60,442 nt of DNA from Brevibacterium gallinarum (lineage in GTDB: Bacteria; Actinomycetota; Actinomycetes; Actinomycetales; Brevibacteriaceae), in the NCBI RefSeq assembly GCF_014836885.1, contig NZ_JACSPY010000016.1:1-60442 (forward strand). Reading direction: 5' to 3'. The translations under genes were made by a program, and so were the position numbers. Under the pieces are notes generated by a model. It was not told the DNA's origin. It was given only the letters and a program-made list of their open reading frames with translations, and did not search any database. Within the stretch, counting starts at the first letter, position 1; each line of letters opens with the position of its first letter. Positions 27,788 through 37,085 of this stretch are shown here, in pieces.

Positions 27788-30469
27788 ATGGGAGCATATC
27801 CAGCGTATTGGGAAGCCGATGTCGTCCTGCGCGATGGAGCCACTGCCCATCTGCGCCCGATCGTGCCCGAGGACGCCGCCGGCGTGCAGGAGATGCACGC
27901 CAAGCAGTCCCCGGAGTCCATCTACCTGCGCTTCTTCGCTCCGCTGCCGGTGATTCCGGCCAAGGACCTCGACCGGTTCGTCAACGTCGACTATCACGAC
28001 CGGGTCGCCTTCGTCATGACGATCGGCGAGGAGATCATCGGCACCGCCCGCTACGACCGGCTCGACGACACCTCGGCGGAGGTCGCGTTCAACATCGCTG
28101 ACGCCCACCACGGCCGCGGCATCGGCTCGATCTTCCTAGAGCACCTCGCCGCTGCCGCACGGGAGTGCGGGATCAGCGTCTTCACCGCCGAGGTGCTGCC
28201 CCAGAACCGGCAGATGCTGCAGGTCTTCGCCGCCGCCGGCTACGAGGTGTCCCGCGAGTTCGACGACGGGGTCGTCGCCGTGCGCTTCGACATCGACCCG
28301 ACCGAGAAGTCGATGCAGGTCCAGGAGGCCCGCGAGCACCGCGCTGAGGCGATCTCGGTGCGCCAGATCCTGCACCCGGCCTCGGTCGTCGTCATCGGCG
28401 CCAGCCGCACTTACAACTCGACGGGCAACCTGCTGCTGCGCAACCTCGTCGGCGCCGACTTCACCGGCACGCTCTCCGTCGTCCACCCCGAAGCCGATGC
28501 GGTCGCCGGTGTGCCGGCGGTGCGCTCGCTCGATGAGCTCGACGATCCGGCTGACCTGGCGATCATCGCGGTGCCTGCCGAATCGTGCGCCCAGGTGGTC
28601 CGCGACTGCGCCGCCCACGGTGTCAAGGCCTGTGTCGTCATCTCCTCTGGTTTCGCGGAGACCGGCGAGCACGGCCTGGAGCTGCAGCGCGAGATGGTCA
28701 CCACCGCCCGCTCCCACGGGATGCGCGTCGTCGGCCCGAACTCCTTCGGGGTGGCCAACACCTCGCCCGAGGTCTCGCTCAACGCCTCGCTGGCACCGTT
28801 CCTTCCCGGCGCGGGAACCTTGGGCCTGTTCAGCCAGTCCGGGGCGCTCGGCACCGCGCTGCTGGCTGCGGCGAAGACCCGCGGGCTGGGGATCTCGACG
28901 TTCGTCTCCGCCGGCAACCGGGCAGACCTGTCGGGCAATGACATGCTGCAGTACTGGGAGGAGGACCCGGCCACCCGGGCGGTCGGCCTGTACCTGGAGT
29001 CGATCGGCAATCCGCGCAAGTTCTCTCGCATCGCCCGCCGGGTCTCCCGCGTCAAACCGGTCATCGTCATCAAATCCGACCTCACCGGCCGCGAGCTGCC
29101 GCCGGGCCATCAGGTACGTCTGTCGAGCCTGTCGGGCAAGGCCCTCGACCAGGTGCTCGGCCAGGCCGGGGTGATCCGCGCCGATACGATCCACCAGCTC
29201 TTCGACGCAGCCCAGGTCTTCGCCACCCAGCCGGCGCCTCGGGGCCGGCGGGTCGGGGTCATCGGCAACTCCGCGGCACTCTCGACGCTCATCATCCAGC
29301 GGGCCCGCTCCGAGGGGCTGCGGGTGGATTCGCCTGCTGTGTCGATGCACCCGGAGGTCAGCGTCGAGGAGTTCGGCCGACAGTTGGAGGACATGTACGC
29401 CGACAGCTCGATCGACACCGTCGTCGTCACCTTCACCCCCTCGGCCGGTGCTGATGAGCGGGAGATCGCCACCGTGCTGGCGGAGACGGCCGCGGCCTCG
29501 GGCAAGACGACGGTCGCCTGCTTCCTCGGCATCACCGGTGTGCAGGACGAGCTCACCGCCCGCATCGACGACGGTGAGGGCACCACCTCGGCGCACACCG
29601 TGCCCAGCTATGTGGGCCCGGAGGATGCCGTGTGGGCGCTGGCCCGGGCGACGGACTACGCGATGTGGAAGAAGGCCGACCACGGCGTCTACCCCGAGTT
29701 CGACGACCTCGATGTGCGGGCTGCGCGCAGGATCATCGAACGCAACCTCGAAGGTGTTGACGCCGGTGAACGGGTCATCCTCAGCCGGGACGACTCCCGG
29801 CAGCTGCTCGCCCACTACGGCATCGAATGCCTGCCCTACATCACCTCGCACTCCGTTGAGGAGGGCATCAAGGCGGCCGAGCAGCTCGGCTTCCCCGTGG
29901 CGCTCAAGGCCGTGCACAAGCGGCTGCGCCACCGCATGGAACTCGGCGGGGTGCGGCTGAACATCGACACCCCAGAGGAGCTCGCCGAGGACTGGCAGGG
30001 CATCGCCGAGATCATCGATCAGCTTCTCGAGGACGATGAGGACCACGGCATCGACGTCCAGCCGATGGCCCCGCCCGGCACGGCGTGTGTCATCTCCGCC
30101 GGTGAGGATCCGCTGCTCGGGCCGATGGTGTCCTTCTCCCTGGCTGGGGATACGACCGAGCTGCTCGATGACGTCGCCCATCGCGTCGCGCCGCTGACCG
30201 ATGTCGATGCCAAGGAGATGGTCCGCTCGCTGAAGTCCTCACCACGGCTGTTCGGCTACAAGGGCCTGCCGGTGATGAACATGGCACCGGCCGAGGACGT
30301 CATCCTCAGGCTCTCAGCACTCGTCGAGGAGTTCCCGGCTGTGCGTGAGATCGAGCTGCGGCCGATCTCGGTGACCGAAGGCGATGCCTACCTGCTCTCC
30401 GTCAAAGTCGAACTCGCCGCCCAGGCGGACCGGATGGACTCCCTGCGCCGCCGCATGAGCATGGGGTGA
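27788..30469 (+). CDS. GNAT acetyltransferase fused to an NDP-forming acyl-CoA synthetase-like domain (Pat-like)
   Basis: 893 residues. An N-terminal GNAT domain (about 10-165; acetyl-CoA loop HHGRGIGSIFLEHL) precedes CoA-binding and ligase-CoA domains (about 195-640; VVVIGASR, GLFSQSGALGTALL) and an ATP-grasp domain (about 670-885; FPVALKAVHKRLRHRMELGG). Pat-type proteins acetylate lysines in acyl-CoA synthetases and other enzymes. At the site where true synthetases have a phosphorylated His (SHTGA), this protein reads SSLSGK with Leu448, so ligase activity is probably lost. TATGCT plus 6 bases precedes the ATG, suggesting a leaderless transcript. Confidence 0.9.
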   Translation: MGAYPAYWEADVVLRDGATAHLRPIVPEDAAGVQEMHAKQSPESIYLRFFAPLPVIPAKDLDRFVNVDYHDRVAFVMTIGEEIIGTARYDRLDDTSAEVAFNIADAHHGRGIGSIFLEHLAAAARECGISVFTAEVLPQNRQMLQVFAAAGYEVSREFDDGVVAVRFDIDPTEKSMQVQEAREHRAEAISVRQILHPASVVVIGASRTYNSTGNLLLRNLVGADFTGTLSVVHPEADAVAGVPAVRSLDELDDPADLAIIAVPAESCAQVVRDCAAHGVKACVVISSGFAETGEHGLELQREMVTTARSHGMRVVGPNSFGVANTSPEVSLNASLAPFLPGAGTLGLFSQSGALGTALLAAAKTRGLGISTFVSAGNRADLSGNDMLQYWEEDPATRAVGLYLESIGNPRKFSRIARRVSRVKPVIVIKSDLTGRELPPGHQVRLSSLSGKALDQVLGQAGVIRADTIHQLFDAAQVFATQPAPRGRRVGVIGNSAALSTLIIQRARSEGLRVDSPAVSMHPEVSVEEFGRQLEDMYADSSIDTVVVTFTPSAGADEREIATVLAETAAASGKTTVACFLGITGVQDELTARIDDGEGTTSAHTVPSYVGPEDAVWALARATDYAMWKKADHGVYPEFDDLDVRAARRIIERNLEGVDAGERVILSRDDSRQLLAHYGIECLPYITSHSVEEGIKAAEQLGFPVALKAVHKRLRHRMELGGVRLNIDTPEELAEDWQGIAEIIDQLLEDDEDHGIDVQPMAPPGTACVISAGEDPLLGPMVSFSLAGDTTELLDDVAHRVAPLTDVDAKEMVRSLKSSPRLFGYKGLPVMNMAPAEDVILRLSALVEEFPAVREIELRPISVTEGDAYLLSVKVELAAQADRMDSLRRRMSMG

Positions 30470-30554
30470 GAACCTCCGCACCCGGCGAAATCCCGGGCTT
30501 CGCGCCGGTTTGCCGGTAGCATAGACCTGTCGTTTCGCCCGTCGAAGGAGTTCC

Positions 30555-33173
30555 ATGACAGAGCCGGTTGCAGGCCAGGTCGTCGATATCGACGTCTCCG
30601 AGGAGATGGAGACCTCGTTCCTCGAATACGCCTACTCGGTGATCTACTCCCGGGCGCTGCCCGATGCCCGCGACGGCCTCAAGCCCGTCCAGCGGCGCAT
30701 CATCTACCAGATGGGCGAGATGAGCCTGCGCCCTGACCGCCCGCACGTCAAGAGCTCCCGCATCGTCGGCGACGTCATGGGCAAGCTGCACCCGCACTCC
30801 GACGTCGCCATCTACGACGCACTCGTGCGGCTGAGCCAGGACTTCGTCATGCGCACCCCGCTCGTCGACGGCCACGGCAACTTCGGCTCCCTAGACGACG
30901 GTCCGGCCGCACCCCGCTACACCGAGGCCCGCCTGACCGACGCCGCACTGACGATGATCGCCGGCCTCGACGAGGACGTCGTCGACTTCGTGCCCAACTA
31001 CGACTCCTCGACCACCCAGCCCGAAGTCCTGCCGAGTGCGTTTCCGAACCTGCTTGTCAACGGCGCCTCGGGAATCGCCGTGGGCATGGCCACGAACATG
31101 GCACCGCACAACCCCGGCGAGGTCATCGCCGCCGCCCAGCACCTCATCGACAACCCCGAGGCGGAGCTCTCGGAGCTCATGAAGTACGTCCCCGGCCCGG
31201 ACCTGCCCTCCGGCGGCCGGATCATCGGGCTGTCCGGTGTGCGCGAGGCCTACGAGACCGGCCGCGGATCCTTCCGCACTCGGGCAACGGTCAAGATCGA
31301 GAACATCACCGCCCGCCGCAAGGGCATCATCGTCACCGAGCTGCCCTACCTTGTCGGCCCGGAGAAGGTCATCGAGAAGGTCAAGGACGTCGTCGGGAAC
31401 AAGAAGCTGGCCGGCATCGCCTCGATCGACGACTTCTCCGACCGCAAGCACGGCCTGCGGCTCGTCATCGGCATCAAGAACGGCTTCAACCCCGAGGCGG
31501 TGCTCGAAGAGCTCTACCGGCTTACCCCGCTGGAGGACTCCTTCGGCATCAACAACGTCTGCCTGGTCGACGGGCAGCCGCGCACGCTCGGCCTCAAGGC
31601 ACTGCTGGAGGTCTACGTCGACCACCGCATCGACGTCACCCGCCGGCGCACGGTCTTCCAGCTCGGCAAGGCCAAGGACCGCCTCCACCTCGTCGAGGGC
31701 CTGCTGACCGCGATCCTCGACATCGACGAGGTCATCGAGCTCATCCGGTCCTCAGATGATGCGCAGATCGCCCGCACCCGTCTGATGAGCGTCTTCGATC
31801 TCTCCGAGGTGCAGGCGACCTACATCCTCGACCTGCAGCTGCGGCGCCTGACGAAGTTCTCCCGGCTCGAACTCGAAGCCGAGCAGGATGAGCTGAAGAA
31901 GCGCATCGACTACCTGCAGTCGATCCTCGATGACGAGGCGAAGCTGCGCCAGGTCGTCTCTGAGGAGCTCGGCGAAGTCGCCGACCAGATCGACTCCCCG
32001 CGCCGCACCGTCCTCGTTGAAGGCTCGCACAAGCAGATCACCGCCCGCGGCCGCAAGAAGGGCTCACCCGAGCTGCAGGTCGCCGACTCGCCGACGTGGG
32101 TGCTGCTCTCGACCTCGGGCCGGATCGCCCGCACCGCCGACCGTTCGGCTCTGCCGACCGGCGGCAAGCGTCTGGCCCATGATGCGCTCGTCTCGCAGGT
32201 CGCCTCGACCACTCGGGGGATCATCGGCGCGATCACCTCGAAGGGCCGCCTGCTGACCGTCGACGTTGTCGCCCTACCGGCTCTGCCGCCGCAGGCCACC
32301 CGCCCGGGCCTGGCCGGAGGTGTGAAGGTCGGCGAGTTCGTCACCCTCGACTCCGGTGAGAAGGTGCTCGGGCTCATCGACATCACTAAGGACTTCGTCC
32401 TCGCCACCGCCCGCGGCGTCATCAAACGCGTCGCCGGTGCCGAGCCTGCCAAGGGCAAGGACTCCTGGGACGTTATCAACCTCAAGTCCGGTGACACGGT
32501 GATCGGCGCCGGCCAGCTGCCCGACATCGACGCCGCCCGCGCGGTGCTCATCACCTCGAACGCCCAGCTGCTGACCTTCGGCACCGGTCTGCTGCGCGCC
32601 CAGGGCTGGAACGCCAGCGGCGTGACCGGCATGAAGGTCGCCGCCGACGCCTCGGTCATCGCCTTCAGCCTCATCGATCCCGCGGCGGAGAACCGCGTCG
32701 TCACGATCGCGACGGGTGAGAACTTCTACGGCGAGACCGCGCTGAGCGTCAAGGTCACCGATCTCGCTGAGTTCCCCACCAAGGGACGCGCGACTGCCGG
32801 CGTGCGTGCGCATCGCTTCCTCAAGGGTGAGACCGAGCTCGTCACCGCCTTCGCCGGGCCCGAACCACAGGGTGCTGCCACCGGTGGCGGTGCGCGCAAA
32901 CTGCCGGCCGAACTCGGCCGCCGCGATGGCTCAGGCCAGCCGCTGGAGTCGAAAGTCGACGCGATCGGCACCGTCCCGCACGCCTATGGTGCGGAGGCCG
33001 GTCCGGCCGCTCCCGAGGCGGACGGCAGTGAGGAGACCGCCTCCGGTGGGCTGAGCCCTGAAGAGCTCGCACGCCGCAAGGAGGAGATCGCCCAGTCACG
33101 TGACGACGACGATTCCCCTGCCGTCATCGTCTCCGCTGAGGATGACGAAGATTCGGGCGGGGCGCTGTTCTGA
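30555..33173 (+). CDS. parC: DNA topoisomerase IV subunit A
   Basis: 872-residue type IIA topoisomerase A subunit, which cuts and rejoins DNA during decatenation. Catalytic Tyr122 lies in [10 protein letters not shown]. The N-terminal winged helix has [16 protein letters not shown] and the loop [10 protein letters not shown] (79-88). The C-terminal beta-pinwheel lacks the GyrA box (QRRGGKG), favouring ParC over GyrA. The acidic tail (about 830-872) is typical of actinobacteria. GAAGGAG precedes the ATG. parE is not in the window. A 62-nt palindrome lies downstream. Confidence 0.93.
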   Translation: MTEPVAGQVVDIDVSEEMETSFLEYAYSVIYSRALPDARDGLKPVQRRIIYQMGEMSLRPDRPHVKSSRIVGDVMGKLHPHSDVAIYDALVRLSQDFVMRTPLVDGHGNFGSLDDGPAAPRYTEARLTDAALTMIAGLDEDVVDFVPNYDSSTTQPEVLPSAFPNLLVNGASGIAVGMATNMAPHNPGEVIAAAQHLIDNPEAELSELMKYVPGPDLPSGGRIIGLSGVREAYETGRGSFRTRATVKIENITARRKGIIVTELPYLVGPEKVIEKVKDVVGNKKLAGIASIDDFSDRKHGLRLVIGIKNGFNPEAVLEELYRLTPLEDSFGINNVCLVDGQPRTLGLKALLEVYVDHRIDVTRRRTVFQLGKAKDRLHLVEGLLTAILDIDEVIELIRSSDDAQIARTRLMSVFDLSEVQATYILDLQLRRLTKFSRLELEAEQDELKKRIDYLQSILDDEAKLRQVVSEELGEVADQIDSPRRTVLVEGSHKQITARGRKKGSPELQVADSPTWVLLSTSGRIARTADRSALPTGGKRLAHDALVSQVASTTRGIIGAITSKGRLLTVDVVALPALPPQATRPGLAGGVKVGEFVTLDSGEKVLGLIDITKDFVLATARGVIKRVAGAEPAKGKDSWDVINLKSGDTVIGAGQLPDIDAARAVLITSNAQLLTFGTGLLRAQGWNASGVTGMKVAADASVIAFSLIDPAAENRVVTIATGENFYGETALSVKVTDLAEFPTKGRATAGVRAHRFLKGETELVTAFAGPEPQGAATGGGARKLPAELGRRDGSGQPLESKVDAIGTVPHAYGAEAGPAAPEADGSEETASGGLSPEELARRKEEIAQSRDDDDSPAVIVSAEDDEDSGGALF

Positions 33174-33236
33174 TCAGATGGGGGCGGGTGCTGCTCATCG
33201 ACGAGGTCCTGCACTGAATGCTCCGTACGGGCTGGC

Positions 33237-33298
33237 AACGCCGGTCAGAGCTTGAGCCGGGCGCATGATGCGCCGACGCTCACGCTCTGGCCGGCGTT
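33237..33298 (+). terminator. 62-nt near-perfect palindrome after parC
   Basis: The outer arms AACGCCGGTCAGAGC (33237-33251) and GCTCTGGCCGGCGTT (33284-33298) pair over 15 bp with one G-U. A 5-bp inner helix (33253-33257 with 33278-33282) and the core GGCGCAT/ATGCGCC (33260-33274) add about 12 more pairs. It could be the parC terminator (TTT overlaps its end), another structured RNA, or a DNA-level palindrome at the island border. Confidence 0.6.
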
Positions 33299-33339
33299 TC
33301 GGTCTGCGGGCTGGGCCGCGCGGTGACGTCCTGAACATC

Positions 33340-33573
33340 CATTCAATATTTATACGGAAAATTGACATTATGTGTTGACATAGTTGTGCTCTATGTAACA
33401 ATAGATCTGTTGCTCCTAAGCAACAGCCACAGTTCGAGCCTCACCGCCGAAGGGTTTCAAAGAAGAATTTCGGATGAGCCTCTCGGGCCCAGCACCAATT
33501 CCAGCGGGCACGTTGAAGGTCGCGTACCCGCGCGATTCGAGCATTCCCTCCACACAGAAGGACTCCACTGCAG
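33340..33573 (+). promoter_or_regulatory. AT-rich promoter/leader of the TAXI-TRAP operon
   Basis: This is a distinctly AT-rich block before the binding-protein gene. TTGACA occurs twice (33362-33367 and 33375-33380), 13 bp apart. TAACAAT near 33396-33402 is a possible -10 for the second copy. A perfect hairpin follows: CTGTTGCT (33407-33414), CCTA loop, AGCAACAG (33419-33426). The remaining leader to the ATG at 33574 is about 150 bases with no gene I can support. Confidence 0.55.
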
Positions 33574-34707
33574 ATGAAGAAGATCGCAAAGGCGCTAGCG
33601 TCGATCCTCGCAGGCGCACTGCTGCTGTCCGGTTGCGCCAAGCTCGATCTTGGGGAGGAAGTCAATGCCTTCCCCGACTTCACCGCATGGACGACGTACG
33701 GCACCGGAACGGCGACCTATGCGGACCTCGCGGCCGCTGCGAATACGATCTCCAACGACACCGGGGCACAGATTCGCATCCTCACCTCGGACACTGCTGT
33801 CGGGCGCCTCAGCCCCCTGCGCAATAAGCAGGCAGTGATGTCGCGCACCGGGGACGAATACATGTACTCGTTCAATGGCGATGAGGATTTCAGCCATCCG
33901 GACTGGGGCCCGCAGGATGTTCGCGTGGCGTGGACACCCACTGCGCCCCACGCCCTCATGACGCGCGCCAATACTGAGATCACCACTCCCATGGACCTGA
34001 AGGGCAAGCGCGTTCCGCGGATCACGGCAAACCCGTCCGTCAACAACAAGATCTCGGCCTATCTTGCCTATGCCGGACTCACCTGGGACGACGTCAGACC
34101 CGTCAACGTCGCCTACAGCGAGCAGCCTGCAGCCCTGCAGAACGGCAAGATCGACGTGCTCTATCAGCAGGTCTACGGCTCGTCGCTCTTCGAGCTCGAG
34201 AGCGCCGTGCAGGTCCAGTGGCTCGAACTCGATCCCGATGCCACAGATCGCGTTGAGGCGCTCCAGCGCGTCTCACCGGCGGTGGAGGTCGGCCCGTTCG
34301 AAGGGGCTCCGGGTCAGGCGGATGGCGAATCGGACAACGGGTTCGTCTACCCCCTGCCGATCGTGACATACGCTGAGACCTCCGATTCAATTGCGTATTA
34401 CACGGCCAAAGCCTTCCAGGACGAGTATCCCCAGTTCGCGGATGCGACCGCTACCACGAAGAACTGGGACCTCGAGCACATCGTGACAATGCCTGTCCAA
34501 GTGCCATTCCACCCCGGCACCGTGAAGTTCCTTGAGGAAAACGGCAAGTGGAGCCAGGAAGCCCAAGAGCGCAATGAAGCTCTCATCGCTTACGGCGAAC
34601 GCATGCGCGCAGCGTGGCCTGAGTTCCTCGAGCAGGCCGATACCGATGGCGACCTCAAGGAACAGTGGCGTGAGTGGAAGAAGGACCACGTCCAGCCGCT
34701 CCCATAA
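33574..34707 (+). CDS. TAXI family TRAP transporter solute-binding lipoprotein
   Basis: 377 residues with a lipoprotein signal (lipobox LLSGC, Cys21). TAXI-family features include SNDTGAQIRILTSDTAVGRLSPLR and MDLKGKRVPRITANPS. It captures an organic acid outside the membrane for the fused permease encoded 58 bases downstream. Compared with typical TAXI proteins of about 320-340 residues it is long, with a C-terminal extension of charged helices (EAQERNEALIAYGERMR, ending KEQWREWKKDHVQPLP). That tail recurs in the paralogue at 42797-43993. The ligand is unknown. Confidence 0.88.
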   Translation: MKKIAKALASILAGALLLSGCAKLDLGEEVNAFPDFTAWTTYGTGTATYADLAAAANTISNDTGAQIRILTSDTAVGRLSPLRNKQAVMSRTGDEYMYSFNGDEDFSHPDWGPQDVRVAWTPTAPHALMTRANTEITTPMDLKGKRVPRITANPSVNNKISAYLAYAGLTWDDVRPVNVAYSEQPAALQNGKIDVLYQQVYGSSLFELESAVQVQWLELDPDATDRVEALQRVSPAVEVGPFEGAPGQADGESDNGFVYPLPIVTYAETSDSIAYYTAKAFQDEYPQFADATATTKNWDLEHIVTMPVQVPFHPGTVKFLEENGKWSQEAQERNEALIAYGERMRAAWPEFLEQADTDGDLKEQWREWKKDHVQPLP

Positions 34708-34765
34708 TCCGACCCGCGGGGACCATCGATAAGGGTGGCTCCGAATGACCCTCACAGGAATAGCT

Positions 34766-36889
34766 ATGAACAAACGAATCACCCCGCTGTGGAAGGGCGT
34801 CATCGTCGCTCTGACGGTGCTCGGAGTGCTGTTGACCATGAACCAGGCATTCTTCTGGAATGCCTTTGGAATCGCTCTGTTGACGAACTCCTATCTCTAC
34901 TACATCCTCGCCTGCTTCCTGCCGCTCGTCTTCTTGCTCTTCCCTGCACTGAAGTCACTGCGAGGGCGGCGCATGCCGATCTATGACGCAGCCTTGGCAG
35001 CGATCACCTTCGTCGTCTGCGTGTACTTCGGCTTCAACGGCGAACGCATCTCGAACCTCGGGTGGGACAAGTCCCTGAGCTACCCGGCCATCACACTTGT
35101 GTTCTCCTTCGCGCTGTGGGCGATCGTGCTCGAGGCGCTGCGCCGCACCGCCGGCCTGGTGGTGATGATCATCGCCACGGTGTTCTCGATCTACCCGCTC
35201 GTCGCACTCGGGATTCCGGTGCCCTTCCTGCAGGGCATCCCCTACCAGATCCAGGACGCCGCGCGCATTCACGCGATGGGGGTCGACTCGATCCTCGGCC
35301 TGCCGCTCCAGACGGCCGCCTCGATCCTCGTCGGCTTCCTGCTGTTCGGCGTCGCCCTGCAGCACACCGGCGGCGCCAAGTTCTTCTACAACCTGGCGCA
35401 GGCCGCCTTCGGACGGTTCCGTGGCGGTTCGGCGAAGGTGTCGATCATCTCCTCGGCGTTCATGGGCATGATGTCCGGTTCCGCCGTGTCCAACGTACTC
35501 ACCACCGGTTCCATGACGATTCCCGCGATGAAGCGTTCTGGCTTCCCCGGCCGATACGCAGCCGGCGTCGAGGCGACCGCTGCCACCGGCGGCACCATCA
35601 CCCCGCCGATCATGGGCACCGCGGCCTTCCTCATGGTGTCCTTCGTCGGCGTGCCGTACGCCGAGATCGCCCTCGCAGCGACCATCCCGGCACTTCTGTA
35701 CTACCTGGGCATCTTCGTCCAGATCGACGCCTATTCCGCGAAGGCCGGCCTCAAGGGCGTCGCCAAGGACATGCTGCCGCGCGCTGGCCGGGTCATCATT
35801 CAGGGCTGGCCGTACCTCGTGGCCCTCATCGGCCTCATCGTGCTGCTCGTTGTGCAGAAGAACGAATCCCAGGCGCCGTACTGGATTGTGGGCTTCCTGC
35901 TCGTCATTGCCATCTTCATGAAGGACAACCGCCTGACCTTCAAGTCCTTCGTCGATTTCCTCTTCGCCTCCGGCAAGACGATCGCAGAAATCCTGGGCAT
36001 CATCGCCGGCGTCGGCCTGATCGTCGGCGGCCTGTCGATGACCGGTGTGTCGCTGTCACTGGCACGCGAACTCATCGACCTCGTCGGCGACAACCTCGTC
36101 CTCATCCTCATCGCCGGTGCGGTCACCTCGTTCGTCCTCGGCATGGGCATGACCGTCTCGGCGGTGTACGTCTTCCTCGCCATCGTCATGGCTCCGGCCC
36201 TTGTGGGCATGGGAATCAATCCGATTGCCGCGCACCTGTTCGTCATCTACTGGGCAACCGTCTCCTACATCACCCCGCCGGTGGCCCTCGCATCCTTTGC
36301 GGCGGCGAATATCGCGGGCACCCCGCCGATGTCGACCTCGCTTGTGGCGATGCGTCTGGGTGCGGTGAAGTACATCATTCCGTTCGCGTTCGTCATCAAC
36401 CCCGCACTCATCGCGCAGGAGTCGACCGGCTTCGAGATCGCCTACACGCTGCTCATCGCCGCGATCGGCGTCTTCTTCCTCGGCTGCGGCTTCGAGGGAT
36501 GGATGATCGGCATCAACCGCCGCCTCAAGACAGTCATGCGCCTGGCGCTCATCGTCGCCGGTGGCCTGACCCTGCTGCCCGAGCTCACCACGAGTTTCAT
36601 CGGCATGGCGATCGGAGTGGCTGTCATGGTGATCACCCGGTTCTGGAACGCCGGCGATCCGGAGGAGTCTGCGGCCATCGAGGCGAAGAGGATCAAGAGG
36701 GAACTCGCCGCCGAGGCGGAGTACAGCGCTCATCTGGCCGAGGAGGACAGCGACAGCGGGATTGGGCCCACCGCCACCCGTGGCCTCGCGGTCGACCTGG
36801 ACAATCACAATGCCACCGTGCTGCCCGATGACGATCGCGCCGACATCCACGCCGGTGCGAGCGACAAGCAGGGTCACAGACACGATTAG
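34766..36889 (+). CDS. TRAP transporter fused permease (DctQM type, TAXI-associated)
   Basis: About 707 residues and at least 16 hydrophobic helices. The small 4-helix subunit (about 10-150) is fused to the 12-helix large subunit (FGRFRGGSAKVSIISSAFMGMM start; GGTITPPIMGTAAFL; SYITPPVALASFAAANIAGT). It couples Na+ or H+ flux to uptake of the ligand held by the TAXI protein. The ATG at 34766 follows AGGA at 7 bases; an upstream ATG (34745) has no site. The C-terminal tail is acidic and hydrophilic (about 630-707), longer than usual. A hairpin terminator follows. Confidence 0.92.
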   Translation: MNKRITPLWKGVIVALTVLGVLLTMNQAFFWNAFGIALLTNSYLYYILACFLPLVFLLFPALKSLRGRRMPIYDAALAAITFVVCVYFGFNGERISNLGWDKSLSYPAITLVFSFALWAIVLEALRRTAGLVVMIIATVFSIYPLVALGIPVPFLQGIPYQIQDAARIHAMGVDSILGLPLQTAASILVGFLLFGVALQHTGGAKFFYNLAQAAFGRFRGGSAKVSIISSAFMGMMSGSAVSNVLTTGSMTIPAMKRSGFPGRYAAGVEATAATGGTITPPIMGTAAFLMVSFVGVPYAEIALAATIPALLYYLGIFVQIDAYSAKAGLKGVAKDMLPRAGRVIIQGWPYLVALIGLIVLLVVQKNESQAPYWIVGFLLVIAIFMKDNRLTFKSFVDFLFASGKTIAEILGIIAGVGLIVGGLSMTGVSLSLARELIDLVGDNLVLILIAGAVTSFVLGMGMTVSAVYVFLAIVMAPALVGMGINPIAAHLFVIYWATVSYITPPVALASFAAANIAGTPPMSTSLVAMRLGAVKYIIPFAFVINPALIAQESTGFEIAYTLLIAAIGVFFLGCGFEGWMIGINRRLKTVMRLALIVAGGLTLLPELTTSFIGMAIGVAVMVITRFWNAGDPEESAAIEAKRIKRELAAEAEYSAHLAEEDSDSGIGPTATRGLAVDLDNHNATVLPDDDRADIHAGASDKQGHRHD

Positions 36890-36922
36890 GCCCGCAGCGG
36901 GCCCGTCAGCGGTCCTGTCCCC

Positions 36923-36966
36923 CGCCCGAGGTGCCGCGCGAGTCTTCGTGCGCAGCACCTCGGGCG
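36923..36966 (+). terminator. Hairpin terminator after the TRAP operon
   Basis: CGCCCGAGGTGC (36923-36934) pairs perfectly with GCACCTCGGGCG (36955-36966), with an inner GCGC/GCGC helix and a loop containing TCTTC. It separates the transporter operon from the acyl-CoA dehydrogenase operon. Confidence 0.78.
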
Positions 36967-37001
36967 CGGCGGAGGTCACGAACGTGAGACGCCATGCACC
37001 T

Positions 37002-37019
37002 TTAGCGAACAGTCGTTAA
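37002..37019. promoter_or_regulatory. 18-bp palindromic operator, copy 1
   Basis: TTAGCGAACAGTCGTTAA is a TTANCGA-N4-TCGNTAA palindrome, 66 bases before the dehydrogenase ATG at 37086. The same arms recur at 45262-45279 upstream of the thiolase operon. The form and spacing suit a TetR-type repressor, but no such gene is in the window. Confidence 0.6.
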
Positions 37020-37085
37020 GATACTGTGACGGCACTCACACTCACCCATCGCTCACTCACCATCGACCGACTCACAAGAGGAAAC

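Noticed and set aside
28136..30181. Long open frame on the minus strand opposite the acetyltransferase gene
   Set aside because: A by-product of high-GC codon use; the plus-strand product has recognisable domains throughout.
33474..33573. Short frame just before the TAXI protein gene as a leader peptide
   Set aside because: Has no ribosome site and runs through the start of the downstream gene in another frame.
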